Source: Clostridium estertheticum subsp. estertheticum
Lineage (GTDB): Bacteria; Bacillota; Clostridia; Clostridiales; Clostridiaceae
Direction: 5' to 3'
Assembly (NCBI RefSeq): GCF_001877035.1
Contig: NZ_CP015756.1
Location: 797,001-861,000, forward strand
DNA length: 64,000 bases
Positions within the stretch are counted from its first letter, which is position 1; the number at the start of each line of letters is the position of its first letter. Below are positions 1 to 9,188 of the stretch, in pieces. Below the pieces are notes generated by a model, which was given only the letters and a program-made list of their open reading frames with translations, made no database searches and was not told the origin of the DNA. The position numbers were made by a program, and so were the translations under genes.

Positions 1-310
1 TAATATTATAAAAAATGCATTAGATCATACCGTTTCAAGAAATGAAGTTCAAATTCTATGCGACGAAACGCCTGTGTTAATTTGTATCACAATTAAAGAC
101 AACGGTAGTGGCATCCACCCAGAGGATATCCATTATATTTTCAAAAGATTTTATAGAAGCAGATTCTCCAAGGAGAAGGATGGTACTGGCATTGGACTTA
201 CCCTTGCGAAAGCCATTGTGGAAAAACATGGAGGCTCAATCACGGTGGAAAGCACGTTGAACCAGGGAACGACTTTTTATTTGACTTTTCCAAAGCTTAC
301 AAATCTGTAA
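1..310 (+). CDS. Sensor histidine kinase, C-terminal ATPase domain (5' truncated)
   Basis: The frame is open from the first base of the window, so only the last ~102 residues are present. An N-box (NIIKNALDH) opens the visible part, followed by a G1 box (DNGSGI), an F-box-like stretch (IFKRFYRS) and a G2 box (GTGIGLTLAKAIVEKHGG). This is the HATPase_c fold that phosphorylates the conserved His of a membrane sensor kinase. The ABC ATPase and FtsX permease that follow at once suggest a BceS/VraS-type kinase that senses cell-envelope-active peptides and works with that transporter. The sensor part and the response regulator lie outside the window. Confidence 0.9.
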   Translation, partial: NIIKNALDHTVSRNEVQILCDETPVLICITIKDNGSGIHPEDIHYIFKRFYRSRFSKEKDGTGIGLTLAKAIVEKHGGSITVESTLNQGTTFYLTFPKLTNL

Positions 311-440
311 GATAGAATACACCTATCAGTAAGATTAGCTTGTTATGCTAATAGTAAGATTTAGAACATCGTGCCCTATTGTTACGGATGGGATATGTTC
401 AATAAATGATCTTAATAAATATTTAGAAGAGGTGTTTATA

Positions 441-1124
441 TTGGATATTTTAATAGCCAAAAATTTAAGCAAAACTTATGGAAAAGGTGAAGTGAAAGTT
501 GACGCACTGAAAGAGGTATCTTTTTCCGTTGCAAAAGGGGAATTTATCTCAATTGTTGGGCCATCCGGTTCAGGAAAAAGTACACTGCTGAATCTCCTTG
601 GGGCATTGGACTCTCCAACCTCTGGAAATGTCTTGCTTGATGGCAAAGACATATCTACCATGAAGGAAAAGAATCTCTCTGTGTTCCGCAGACGCAACAT
701 TGGATTTATTTTTCAGGCATTCAATCTAATTCCCGAATTAAACGTAGAAGAGAACATTTTGTTGCCACTGCTACTTGACTACAAGAAACCGGATATGCAA
801 TATATTGGTGAACTTTTGGACATACTTGGGCTCTCCAGCAGGAAACACCACCTTCCAAACCAGCTTTCTGGAGGACAGCAACAGCGCGTAGCAATCGGGC
901 GTGCTCTTTCAACTCGTCCCGCAATTATGCTGGCAGACGAACCCACGGGAAATCTTGATACAAAAAACAGCAAGGAGGTAATCAATCTTTTAAAGCTTTC
1001 TGTCAAAAGATATAATCAGACATTAATTATGATTACCCATAATTCGAGTTTTGCCTCCTTCTCGGATCGGGTACTAAACGTAGAGGATGGTATTGTATCC
1101 GAACTAGGGAGGGTTAAAAAATGA
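441..1124 (+). CDS. ABC transporter ATP-binding protein (BceA/MacB-LolD type)
   Basis: This 227-residue ATPase has Walker [11 protein letters not shown]-loop region [12 protein letters not shown], signature [15 protein letters not shown], Walker [13 protein letters not shown] and the H-loop ITHN. The signature and length place it in the FtsE/LolD/BceA family, which energises FtsX-type permeases rather than classical importers. The frame opens at 345, but the TTG at 441 preceded by AGAAGAGGTG fits better and starts right at the conserved N-terminus ([13 protein letters not shown]). The last four bases overlap the permease start (ATGA), so the two proteins are translationally coupled. Likely role: peptide antibiotic resistance or lipoprotein-type export. 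Confidence 0.93.
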   Translation: MDILIAKNLSKTYGKGEVKVDALKEVSFSVAKGEFISIVGPSGSGKSTLLNLLGALDSPTSGNVLLDGKDISTMKEKNLSVFRRRNIGFIFQAFNLIPELNVEENILLPLLLDYKKPDMQYIGELLDILGLSSRKHHLPNQLSGGQQQRVAIGRALSTRPAIMLADEPTGNLDTKNSKEVINLLKLSVKRYNQTLIMITHNSSFASFSDRVLNVEDGIVSELGRVKK

Positions 1125-3526
1125 AAAACTATCTTGAGCTCGCACCAAAATACCTATCTGCCCATAAACGGAAAACGCGTCTGACCATCACTAGTGTTGC
1201 CATGGCGGTTGCACTGGTTGTTGGTATATTTTCTATGGTAGATGCATTGGTAAAATTTGAAAAAGCACAAGTGCTAAAGGATCAAGGTAACTACCATATT
1301 TTGATTCGAAATCCATCCCCAAGAGAGATTCAAGCTATTGGTAGTCGTATTGATGTACAAAATGCTGGAACCTGGAAAGACCTTGGTGAAGGAACCATCA
1401 ACGGTGAGAATTGTGCCCTCACCTCTTTAGATGAAAATTTCGCGAAAAATATCAATTTTAATCTCAATAAAGGCCGTTACCCGACGTCTAAAAATGAAAT
1501 TATGCTTGAAAAATGGTTTATGGAAAAATCTAAGCCTGCCCATAAAATCGGTGATACAATGACAATTACCTTACCAGGCAAAATAATTAAGAAGTTCACC
1601 ATTAGCGGTATATACAATAACTGGGGTGCTACCAAAGCTGCTGCTATACCTGCTGTATTCGTGTCAACAAAAATGTCAGAACAGCTAAAACCGAAATCAA
1701 GCCAATATTTTGTTCTATTTAAAGATGGTGTAAATATTATAAAAGTTGAAGGAGAAATCAAGAAAACTTTGAATATAGTAGATGCTCGCATAGGACACAA
1801 TGAAGGTCTTTTAGCCCTCATGATGCAAACCAAAAACAATAATGTGTTGAAGATGTATGCTGTTGGCGGCGTCCTATTTTTTCTTGTCCTTATTACAGGA
1901 GTTGTAATGATTTACAACACTTTCAACATTTCAGTAATGGAAAGAGTTCGTCAATTCGGGATTCTGAGATGTATAGGGGCGTCAGAGATACAAATAAAAC
2001 GTTTGGTAAAAAGAGAAGGCTTATCCATAAGTTGGAGAGCAATCCCAATTGGCGTATTTGCTGGTATTCTGATAACCTTTATTTGTACCGCAATATTAAA
2101 ATTTTACAATACCAAGCTTTATGGGGGCATTCCATTGATTAATTTCAGTGTATTCGGCATTGGCGCAGGTATTGTGATAGGGTTTCTGACAGTCTTTATT
2201 GCTTCGTTATTACCTGCGAAAAAAGCTGCAAAAGTTTCTCCTGTAAGTGCCTTGAGCGGAAGTATGGATAGTAAAATATCTCGAAAGACCAAGCAAGGCC
2301 TTCTAATGAAGATATTTCACGCTGAAATTGTTATTGGTATCAGCAACTCTGTTTACAAGAAGAAAACTCTTTTTCTGATATCCAGTTCTATTGCTCTAAG
2401 TATCATTATGTTTATGTGTTTTAGTGTTTTCGTCAATCCCACATTTTTGGGAATAAAAGCTCCGGAAGTCTATACGCCTGACGTTTCAATCACATCATCG
2501 CAAGGTATTGGCGAAAATATATACAAGAAACTGTCAACGCTTGGCAATGTAAAAAGGGTGTATGGAAGAATGTCAAACTATGTGGATGCTACGTTTGACG
2601 TTACAAGGCTGACGGGTACCTATAAAAAGGAAATGGGTCCCATCAAGACAGAAAGCAATGGCTTGATGGTTGCAAAGGAAAAATCATGGATTGTTTCCTA
2701 CGACTCAATGCAAATGCAATGGGCAAAGAAATCATTAATGGCTGGAGGTATGGATGAAAATGAACTTAATACTCAGAATGGTATTGTTGCCGTTGTTAAA
2801 AATTATAGAAAAGGAGAATTAGCAGCAGACGCAAGTATGAAGGTTGGTGATGCTGTCTATATTAAAACCGCAACGTGGACTAAAGAATATAAAGTCATGG
2901 GAATCTTGAGTTCTGTGCCATATGAAAGCGAAAAACAGACATTAACCACATTTATCACCACCCAAAAGCAGTTTGCAAAGATCACTGGAGATATAACCTC
3001 TAACTATAAAACAATCGATATACAACTGAACAAAAAAAATCAAGAACAAACCATAAATGAAATAAAAGCGTTAGCCAAAAATTCGGTGACACTGCATGAC
3101 AGTCGTCAGCTAAACGCAGAAGCAAGTAGCTCATTTATGACCATAGCAGTATTTATTTACGGATTTGTAGGTATAATTACATTCATCAGTATTCTAAATA
3201 TTATAAATACGATGAATACCAACATCACATCCAAAACCAAGTATTTGGGAATTATGCGTGCAATAGGCATGTCTGACAGACAACTTACAAGAATGGCATT
3301 GGCAGAAGCTGTCGTCTATACGGCGAGCGGATGCGTCTTCGGATGCGCCATCGGTGTTCTATTACAGAAAAATCTGACTTCCTTTCTTATTTCTAACTGG
3401 CATTTTCCTGTATTACAAGTCGTCCTAATATTCATTATTTCCATTCTAACTGCAGCATTCTCAATCATCAGCCCATTAAGGAGAATAAAGGCTCGTGGAA
3501 TTTCTGAAGTCATTGGATCGCTCTAA
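1121..3526 (+). CDS. FtsX-family ABC transporter permease
   Basis: The 801-residue membrane protein starts with a transmembrane helix (about 21-43) and a long extracytoplasmic loop. A first FtsX core follows at about 240-385, with the cytoplasmic MERVRQFGILRCIGAS motif. A second FtsX core lies at about 670-795 and repeats the motif as TKYLGIMRAIGMS. Two FtsX modules in one chain is the BceB/LolC-like layout. It overlaps the ATPase gene by ATGA and is the last gene of the operon, with a strong hairpin about 30 bases downstream. Substrate unknown; the upstream sensor kinase favours an antimicrobial-peptide response. Confidence 0.9.
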   Translation: MKNYLELAPKYLSAHKRKTRLTITSVAMAVALVVGIFSMVDALVKFEKAQVLKDQGNYHILIRNPSPREIQAIGSRIDVQNAGTWKDLGEGTINGENCALTSLDENFAKNINFNLNKGRYPTSKNEIMLEKWFMEKSKPAHKIGDTMTITLPGKIIKKFTISGIYNNWGATKAAAIPAVFVSTKMSEQLKPKSSQYFVLFKDGVNIIKVEGEIKKTLNIVDARIGHNEGLLALMMQTKNNNVLKMYAVGGVLFFLVLITGVVMIYNTFNISVMERVRQFGILRCIGASEIQIKRLVKREGLSISWRAIPIGVFAGILITFICTAILKFYNTKLYGGIPLINFSVFGIGAGIVIGFLTVFIASLLPAKKAAKVSPVSALSGSMDSKISRKTKQGLLMKIFHAEIVIGISNSVYKKKTLFLISSSIALSIIMFMCFSVFVNPTFLGIKAPEVYTPDVSITSSQGIGENIYKKLSTLGNVKRVYGRMSNYVDATFDVTRLTGTYKKEMGPIKTESNGLMVAKEKSWIVSYDSMQMQWAKKSLMAGGMDENELNTQNGIVAVVKNYRKGELAADASMKVGDAVYIKTATWTKEYKVMGILSSVPYESEKQTLTTFITTQKQFAKITGDITSNYKTIDIQLNKKNQEQTINEIKALAKNSVTLHDSRQLNAEASSSFMTIAVFIYGFVGIITFISILNIINTMNTNITSKTKYLGIMRAIGMSDRQLTRMALAEAVVYTASGCVFGCAIGVLLQKNLTSFLISNWHFPVLQVVLIFIISILTAAFSIISPLRRIKARGISEVIGSL

Positions 3527-3556
3527 CTGCTAAAAAGACTCATAAAGAAATAACAG

Positions 3557-3602
3557 AAACCTCCAATATTTCGTAGATAAACAGACGAAATATTGGAGGT
3601 TT
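3557..3602 (+). terminator. Rho-independent terminator of the kinase-ABC operon
   Basis: Perfect 18-base arms (3557-3574 and 3585-3602) with a 10-base loop sit 30 bases after the permease stop. Confidence 0.85.
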
Positions 3603-3671
3603 TAACTTTAAATCATGCCCATTTTCAGAAGAACTGGTATTCATAACTTTCCTGCTAATTTAAGCCACTAA

Positions 3672-3772
3672 CTAAGAAAAAGATTCAACCCCATACCCTT
3701 CTTTTAATAAAGTTTTAAGTCTATCTTTTTCATTACTAAATAATATAGCATCGTCTAAACACTCAATATATT
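3672..3772 (-). pseudogene. Short C-terminal coding remnant, unknown gene
   Basis: On the minus strand an open stretch ends in TAG at 3672-3674 and reads as protein-like sequence (ECLDDAILFSNEKDR, then LKTLLKEGYGVESFS). It has no start, because an in-frame TAA lies just upstream. It looks like the tail of a deleted gene. The rest of the 3603-4200 gap is very AT-rich and shows nothing I can support. Confidence 0.3.
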
Positions 3773-4200
3773 AATATTTTAACATCTCTCACGTTGTAGA
3801 TTTTTTAGTATATTTAAATTGAATAAACATTCTCATTATGGATTTTAATAAAATTATTGAAAAAAAACATAAAGACGTATAATTAAAAGAAAATACCTCA
3901 GCATACGATAAAAAACTTAACGTTAATAATAAAAGCCCTATTATTAAAGAGCTAATATTATAAGTATTTAATAATAATAGTAATTGCTTTTTAACTATTT
4001 GCTTTAACTTTTACTATAAGTATGTCTTTATCCAATTATATAGAATATTAATACAAATTTCAAATATTTAACATAAAAATATAAATTTTAAATAAATACT
4101 AAATTTTATATTGATACTATCATTATTTACTTTTGAATATATTAATTAGGGATTTGTTGCTTTTAGATATTTTTTTATCTAACTTTAATTAAAATAAACA

Positions 4201-4289
4201 GAGGTACCTTAATAAATGTATTGACAATCAGATTTAAAAAGCATACTATGATAAAGAAAGGTACCTACCTAATAAAGAAAAGGTACCTT
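4201..4289 (+). promoter_or_regulatory. marR promoter with three GGTACC operator-like sites
   Basis: TTGACA at 4221-4226 is followed by a weaker -10 within TACTATGAT (4244-4252). GGTACC occurs at 4203-4208, 4260-4265 and 4282-4287, each followed by CT, and the last lies in the 10-base palindrome AAGGTACCTT (4280-4289). The second and third sites are 22 bases apart, two helical turns. The sites flank the promoter and precede the marR start, as expected for autoregulation by the MarR protein. Confidence 0.5.
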
Positions 4290-4315
4290 ATTAAAATACA
4301 AAGGAGATAGTTTAT

Positions 4316-4828
4316 ATGCATAATTCAATATCAGAAAAATTACTACAACAATTTCATTATTTTACAAATCTTATTCACAGAGGACGCCAACAACAATCTT
4401 TTGGAGCTCATGAGATCAACCTTGGTCGCGGTCAAGGACATTTATTAGGTGTATTAATTACAAACGATGGTTTAACACAGAAAGAATTAAGCACACAATT
4501 GCGTATACGTCCTACTTCGCTCGGAGAATTAGTTAGCAAATTGGAACAAAGTAATTATGTAGAACGTCGTGTAAATGAAAATGACAAGCGGGTTTCGAAT
4601 GTTTATATTACAGAGGAAGGCCGAAAAATCGTAAATGAAATTATGAAAGAAAGGCAGGTAGTGGTTAACAATATGTTTATTTCTTTATCAGAAGATGAAA
4701 AACAACAGCTTTTAGCGCTGATGGGCAAGTTGATCACGACCATGGAAGAAAATATGGATGATAATGATAATGAGGAATATGAGAATAATAAAGATCAACG
4801 CATTGATAGAGGAAACGATTCTATCTGA
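4316..4828 (+). CDS. MarR family transcriptional regulator
   Basis: This is a 170-residue winged-helix regulator. The recognition region runs from about 50 to 100 (LTQKELSTQLRIRPTSLGEL, then VERRVNENDKRVSNVYIT, the wing). The C-terminal tail is acidic and Asn-rich. The start is supported by AAGGAGATAG eight bases upstream. The gene lies 135 bases before a MATE efflux pump on the same strand, which suggests it represses the pump and itself until a drug-like ligand binds. The GGTACC sites upstream are the probable operators. Confidence 0.88.
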   Translation: MHNSISEKLLQQFHYFTNLIHRGRQQQSFGAHEINLGRGQGHLLGVLITNDGLTQKELSTQLRIRPTSLGELVSKLEQSNYVERRVNENDKRVSNVYITEEGRKIVNEIMKERQVVVNNMFISLSEDEKQQLLALMGKLITTMEENMDDNDNEEYENNKDQRIDRGNDSI

Positions 4829-4963
4829 ATTATTGAAGGAAGGGTACTACAATTGTTATTTGTACCATTCTTACCCTAGAATTAAAAAGCATATAATAAT
4901 GCGTTTAAAAAAAAGCACCCTGACGAATTTTTTTTAATTATACTTAAATTGGAGGTACAATAA

Positions 4964-6328
4964 ATGGAACAAAATAAAGATTCATATTCATACTATTTCG
5001 AGGACGCACCTATACCAAAGGCTATTGTACATATGGCAGTTCCCATGATGCTAGGAATGTCTATTAATATGCTTTATAGTATTATTGATGCATTTTTTAT
5101 TGGAAAGCTCAATAATACAGCAATGATGACTGCAGTTACATTAGCCTTGCCATTTACAACTATATTAATGGCAATCGGGAATGTTTTTGGTACAGGTGGT
5201 GGCACCTATATTTCTAGATTATTAGGTGAGAAAGATTTAGGAGATGCAAAAAAAATCTCATCTGTTTCTTTTTATCTGAGTCTATTATCTGGATTTATAT
5301 TTATGTTACTTGCTATTCCATTGCTTCATCCTATTTTGCAAATATTAGGAGCAAGAGGTGATACTGTTTCGTTTACTCAAAGCTATATTATGGTTTTTAT
5401 CATTGGAAGTCCATTTGTAATTGCTAATTTTACATTAGAACAAATAGTTCGGGCGGAGGGTGCTTCAACAATTTCAATGAATGGTATGATTCTCAGCGTT
5501 ATAATAAATGTTATTTTGGATCCAATTTTAATTTTTACATGTAATTTAGGCATCGCAGGCGCTGCACTTGGTACAATTATTGGTAATTTAGGTGCAGTGT
5601 TATATTATGTGTATTATCTTAGAAATAAAAGTGCAACTCTAACCATCTCCTTAAAGACATTTAAACCAACCATTACTATATGTAGTAACATTTTTAAAAT
5701 TGGTATAACGGCTTTTTTGTTGGACGGCTTCTTAATGGTATCCAGTCTCTTATTAAACAATTTTTCCGCACGTTATGGCGATTATGCTGTCGCTGGCTTT
5801 GGAATTTCGCTGCGACTTGTTCAACTTTCAGAATTCATTGGTATGGGTTTATATATGGGGGTTGTTCCATTAATTGCCTATGCGTATACTGCTAAGAATA
5901 TAAAACGAATGAAGAAAGTTATTAATACTACAACAACATATATTTTAATACTAACTATATTTATTTCACTTATAATTTTTATTTTTCGAAACCCAATATA
6001 CCATTTATTTAGTAGAGATGTTAATGTAATAAACACTGGTATATACATTTTGATGGCTATGCTCATTTCATCATTGTTTGCTGCAATTACTGGTATTATT
6101 ACAGCTATATTCCAAGCAATTGGAAGAGCTAAAGAGGCAACCATAATGTCTATAGCACAGGGAATATTATTAATTCCCATTATGGTTTCAGGAAATTATA
6201 TTTTCGGGTTACATGGACTTATATGGTCAATGACTGTGACTGAAGTATTAACTTGCCTATTAGGATTATGCTTATGGATTAAGTTTAATCGTGATACTAC
6301 TAAAATAGACTCAGATTTAGATAATTAA
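4964..6328 (+). CDS. MATE family multidrug efflux transporter
   Basis: The 454-residue protein has about twelve hydrophobic segments and the usual N-terminal MATE feature, PMMLGMSINMLYSIIDAFFIG (in two halves around residues 28-48). The family exports cationic drugs and dyes in exchange for Na+ or H+. A GGAGGTACAATAA ribosome binding site precedes the ATG. The acidic, Tyr-rich N-terminus (DSYSYYFEDAPIPKA) is typical of clostridial MepA/DinF-like members. It probably forms a regulatory unit with the preceding marR gene. Confidence 0.92.
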   Translation: MEQNKDSYSYYFEDAPIPKAIVHMAVPMMLGMSINMLYSIIDAFFIGKLNNTAMMTAVTLALPFTTILMAIGNVFGTGGGTYISRLLGEKDLGDAKKISSVSFYLSLLSGFIFMLLAIPLLHPILQILGARGDTVSFTQSYIMVFIIGSPFVIANFTLEQIVRAEGASTISMNGMILSVIINVILDPILIFTCNLGIAGAALGTIIGNLGAVLYYVYYLRNKSATLTISLKTFKPTITICSNIFKIGITAFLLDGFLMVSSLLLNNFSARYGDYAVAGFGISLRLVQLSEFIGMGLYMGVVPLIAYAYTAKNIKRMKKVINTTTTYILILTIFISLIIFIFRNPIYHLFSRDVNVINTGIYILMAMLISSLFAAITGIITAIFQAIGRAKEATIMSIAQGILLIPIMVSGNYIFGLHGLIWSMTVTEVLTCLLGLCLWIKFNRDTTKIDSDLDN

Positions 6329-6443
6329 TAATTGTTTATAATATAATCAATCCTTAGTTATACTATAATAACCATGTAATATAATTAAAACTGTGTTGTA
6401 TTCTTATTTTTTCACTAATCCAATCCATTTTACAAATTTGAGT

Positions 6444-6791
6444 TTATTTTATTATAAATTCAAAAATTGAAAACACCAAAGCAAGTATCGCAACCAATAA
6501 ATGACCTTGAGCAACCTCTTTATTTTTCTTCGAATACTGAATGGCTTGAATTAACATTGACACACCCAACAATGGAACAAATACATCTGTTTCAATTTTC
6601 CAAACACCTAAAATCTGCGTACATACAAATATTATTATACTTATAGACCAAATATTGCTAAGTACAGACAGCACTTTTTCATCTGTCTGTTTTTTACTCC
6701 ATTGTTTTTTACTCCAGCTACCATTGCTAAGTACAGACAGCACTTTTTCATCTGTTTGTTTTTCACTCCATCTACCTCTCACTTTTCCCAT
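6444..6791 (-). CDS. Small membrane protein with an internal 23-residue tandem duplication
   Basis: The 115-residue protein has a soluble N-terminal part and three hydrophobic helices (about 46-62, 66-82 and 96-114). The ribosome binding site GGAGG lies just before the ATG. Residues ~11-23 and ~34-46 repeat the segment KKQTDEKVLSVLSN because of a 69-base tandem duplication in frame. The C-terminal helical part resembles small DUF3953-type membrane proteins, but I am not certain of the family. It is convergent with the MATE gene. No function can be assigned. Confidence 0.6.
   Translation of the reverse strand: MGKVRGRWSEKQTDEKVLSVLSNGSWSKKQWSKKQTDEKVLSVLSNIWSISIIIFVCTQILGVWKIETDVFVPLLGVSMLIQAIQYSKKNKEVAQGHLLVAILALVFSIFEFIIK
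6654..6775. repeat. 69-base tandem duplication inside the membrane protein gene
   Basis: A sequence beginning ATTGCTAAGTACAGACAGC occurs at 6654 and again at 6723. The two copies are nearly identical over about 50 bases; one visible difference is CTGTCTG against CTGTTTG. The offset of 69 bases keeps the reading frame and duplicates 23 codons. Confidence 0.85.
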
Positions 6792-6871
6792 TGTACCTCC
6801 AAATACGATTAATTATTATTTTATTAGCTAAGACGTAATAAATTACAATCACGACTAACAATATATATTTG

Positions 6872-6970
6872 ATTATACCATAATTACCATAATTTTAGTA
6901 TATTTACAATTCTTTTAAAATGGATAATAGCCTCAAAGTGAAAGTAATTCAATTGATATTGTGTTACATT
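6872..6970. repeat. Dispersed ~100-base non-coding repeat, copy A
   Basis: This stretch (ATTATACCATAATTACCATA at its start, GCCTCAAAGTGAAAGTAA in the middle, GTGTTAC at its end) is largely repeated at 35097-35196. Both copies lie upstream of small membrane protein genes on the minus strand. No reading frame explains it. Confidence 0.7.
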
Positions 6971-7398
6971 CAAAATATCAACACACACTAAATATAATCT
7001 CACCATTAATTAGATAGAGAGACTAGTGACGACATATTTTCCGAGTTGATTTTGAACTTCAGAATTACTGTCGGTGTGATTCAGTGAAATGTTGGCTGGC
7101 CACCTATTACTATAACAAGAGGTAGAGTATTTGATATAAGCTATAGGAGTATTTATTATTGAAAATCTAGATAATTTAGACCTAGTGATATAATATGAGT
7201 GGATTTTCAGGACTTCCTTGTAGAGTGATTGCTGAAGTATAAGTATATAAACTAGCCCAAATTATTAAAAATAATGAGTATGTATATTATTAAAGGACAT
7301 AACAATAACTAAGGAGCATAGCATTCATGTGAATCGAAGCACCTTTTCTAAACATAAGTCATATGATAATTTTATAATAATATAAAAGGAATAGAAAT
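6971..7398. other. Non-coding stretch before the cupin gene
   Basis: I see no open frame of note and no clear sigma-A promoter here. A GTGATATAATATGAG stretch near 7185 has a TATAAT-like core. Only a weak ribosome binding site (AAAAGGAATAG) just before 7399 is supported. Confidence 0.3.
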
Positions 7399-8223
7399 AT
7401 GTATAATATTTATAGACCATATCCATGTCCTTATTACATTAATGCAGCAATGTATACCTCAACTACTGATGAAATGGAGTATGATTCAAGATTTGATTCT
7501 TTGCCATCATCAAATACTTATATTGATGGTTTAATTAAGTTAGAGGATTATGGACCAGAACCGTTTGTAGTTAATATTAAAGAGGTTACTAAGCAAAACA
7601 ATAATTATCGTACTGCTTTATGGACAGGAAGCCATTTGCAAGTTACATTGATGAGCATCAATGTTGGGGAAGACATAGGTTTAGAGGTTCATCCAGGTCT
7701 TGATCAATTCATACGTATTGAACAAGGGCAAGGTATAGTTAAAATGGGCGATAGAAAAGATATGTTGGATTTTCAAGAAACAGTATATGATGACTTTGCC
7801 TTTGTTATACCAGCGGGTAAATGGCACAATCTAATTAATACAGGTTATGAACCGCTTAAATTATATTCTATTTATGCACCACCTCAGCATCCACGTGGTA
7901 CAGTTCATATAACTAAATCAGATGCACAAGCTGCGCAAGAACACCGCGGTGACTACTATCAAAATGGACAAAGAGCTCCTAGGCAAACCAAGGAATTTAC
8001 TTTAAGTGAACTTGCACAGTATGATGGTGCTATGGGAAGACCTGCTTATGTAGCAGTTAATGGAATTGTATACGATGTAAGCGATATTTCAAAATGGAGC
8101 GGAGCTACACACTTCGGCTTAACTGCTGGTAAAGATTTAAGCTCACAGTTTGAAAGTTGCCATGGAGTGGCAAGCAAACTAGATAAGCTTCCTAGGGTTG
8201 GTGTACTTAAAGGGCAATTATAA
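7399..8223 (+). CDS. Cupin - cytochrome b5-like haem/steroid-binding domain fusion protein
   Basis: The 274-residue protein joins two domains. Residues ~75-175 form a cupin barrel (GLEVHPGLDQFIRIEQGQG, then IPAGKWHNLINTG), with His in EVHPG and in KWHN as likely metal ligands. Residues ~199-272 match bacterial cytochrome b5-like domains (FTLSELAQYDG, RPAYVAVNGIVYDVSD, GLTAGKDLSSQFESCHG). The N-terminus is Tyr/Pro/Cys-rich (IYRPYPCPYY), somewhat like spore or coat proteins. It faces a ferritin-like gene across a shared terminator, so a role in metal, haem or oxygen-stress handling is plausible. The fusion order is unusual; function is inferred only. Confidence 0.8.
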   Translation: MYNIYRPYPCPYYINAAMYTSTTDEMEYDSRFDSLPSSNTYIDGLIKLEDYGPEPFVVNIKEVTKQNNNYRTALWTGSHLQVTLMSINVGEDIGLEVHPGLDQFIRIEQGQGIVKMGDRKDMLDFQETVYDDFAFVIPAGKWHNLINTGYEPLKLYSIYAPPQHPRGTVHITKSDAQAAQEHRGDYYQNGQRAPRQTKEFTLSELAQYDGAMGRPAYVAVNGIVYDVSDISKWSGATHFGLTAGKDLSSQFESCHGVASKLDKLPRVGVLKGQL

Positions 8224-8232
8224 AAATTATGT

Positions 8233-8281
8233 AAAAATGAAATGTGATAGCTTAGTATTTAAGTTATCACATTTCATTTTT
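8233..8281. terminator. Bidirectional terminator between the cupin-b5 and ferritin-like genes
   Basis: Near-perfect arms (AAAAATGAAATGTGATA and its complement) with A-runs on one side and T-runs on the other serve both convergent genes. Confidence 0.85.
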
Positions 8282-8286
8282 ACATT

Positions 8287-9018
8287 CTAGTAATTGTAGC
8301 CTCTTGCCATTTTACTCTTTGCAAGCAGCTGTGATGTACCATCCTTTTCCCATTGTTCAACTTGCTCAATAGCCTCCTGAGGGGTTTTTCCTAGTCCTAC
8401 AAGCACTCCTGATAATATGAATTCTTGATATAAATGTTCTGGATTAATCCCTTCTTTAGCTTCTGCTAAAGCACGAGTTACTAATGGAGTTATATATCTT
8501 ACCCAGTCGTCTGGTGTAAATTTAGAAGTATCTTGTACCAATCTTCTATTCATAGATGGAATATTTAAACTGTTGTTTAAGGTAAACAGATAATTGTATT
8601 TAGATGAGTGTTTTATCTCATCCGTAATTATATCAAATAATACATCTCTATAGGGCCCCATAGGCAAAGCTCTTCTAATTGCCCTGTATTTTTCTACGGC
8701 TCTTAATTCTCCAAATAAAGCTTTTTTAATACCATCTATATAAGAATTTGGTTTTTCAAAGGTGTTTTCACCAGCAGTTGATACTTCCATCCCTGTAAAG
8801 TCTTTATAAATTTTTCTAAATAAGCTATTATGTTTGCGTTCATCATCCCTTATAGAAATTATAATAGCTTTTTCTTCTCTAGTAGGCGCTACACTTATAA
8901 GGTAATCATAAAAAAGCTCATCTTCTCTTTCACCTTGAACTGCTTCTTTTACCCCCACAAGTGCCTCCTGTAATTGAGGATTATACATCATTGGATTCTC
9001 TACTCTTGAAATATACAC
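8287..9018 (-). CDS. Ferritin-like (rubrerythrin-type) di-iron protein
   Basis: About 243 residues of helical-bundle sequence carry paired metal-ligand motifs: GEREDELFYDYL, DDERKHNSLF, FGELRAVEKYRAI and TDEIKHSSKYNYL. The two DExKH-type motifs are the hallmark of ferritin-like/rubrerythrin four-helix di-iron sites. The frame extends upstream to 9045, but the GTG at 9018 has AGGAGG six bases ahead, which decides the start. No rubredoxin Cys4 domain is present. Similar clostridial proteins act in peroxide or oxygen tolerance or are spore-associated; which applies here is not visible. Confidence 0.82.
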   Translation of the reverse strand: MYISRVENPMMYNPQLQEALVGVKEAVQGEREDELFYDYLISVAPTREEKAIIISIRDDERKHNSLFRKIYKDFTGMEVSTAGENTFEKPNSYIDGIKKALFGELRAVEKYRAIRRALPMGPYRDVLFDIITDEIKHSSKYNYLFTLNNSLNIPSMNRRLVQDTSKFTPDDWVRYITPLVTRALAEAKEGINPEHLYQEFILSGVLVGLGKTPQEAIEQVEQWEKDGTSQLLAKSKMARGYNY

Positions 9019-9188
9019 AAAAGACCTCCTGAAATAATAATTCACTAATATATTATGTTTTTTTTTAATAAATGTGATTTTTTAAACTCCTTTTGCATTT
9101 TGTAGTGCATATTTAAACGAATTAGAATATTGTTCAGTATCACAAATTTGAGACTAATTATACTTATAGAAAAATTAATAAAACCTCC

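Noticed and set aside
1477-1839. 120-codon minus-strand frame inside the FtsX permease gene
   Set aside because: Antisense shadow of a well-supported membrane protein gene with no ribosome binding site.
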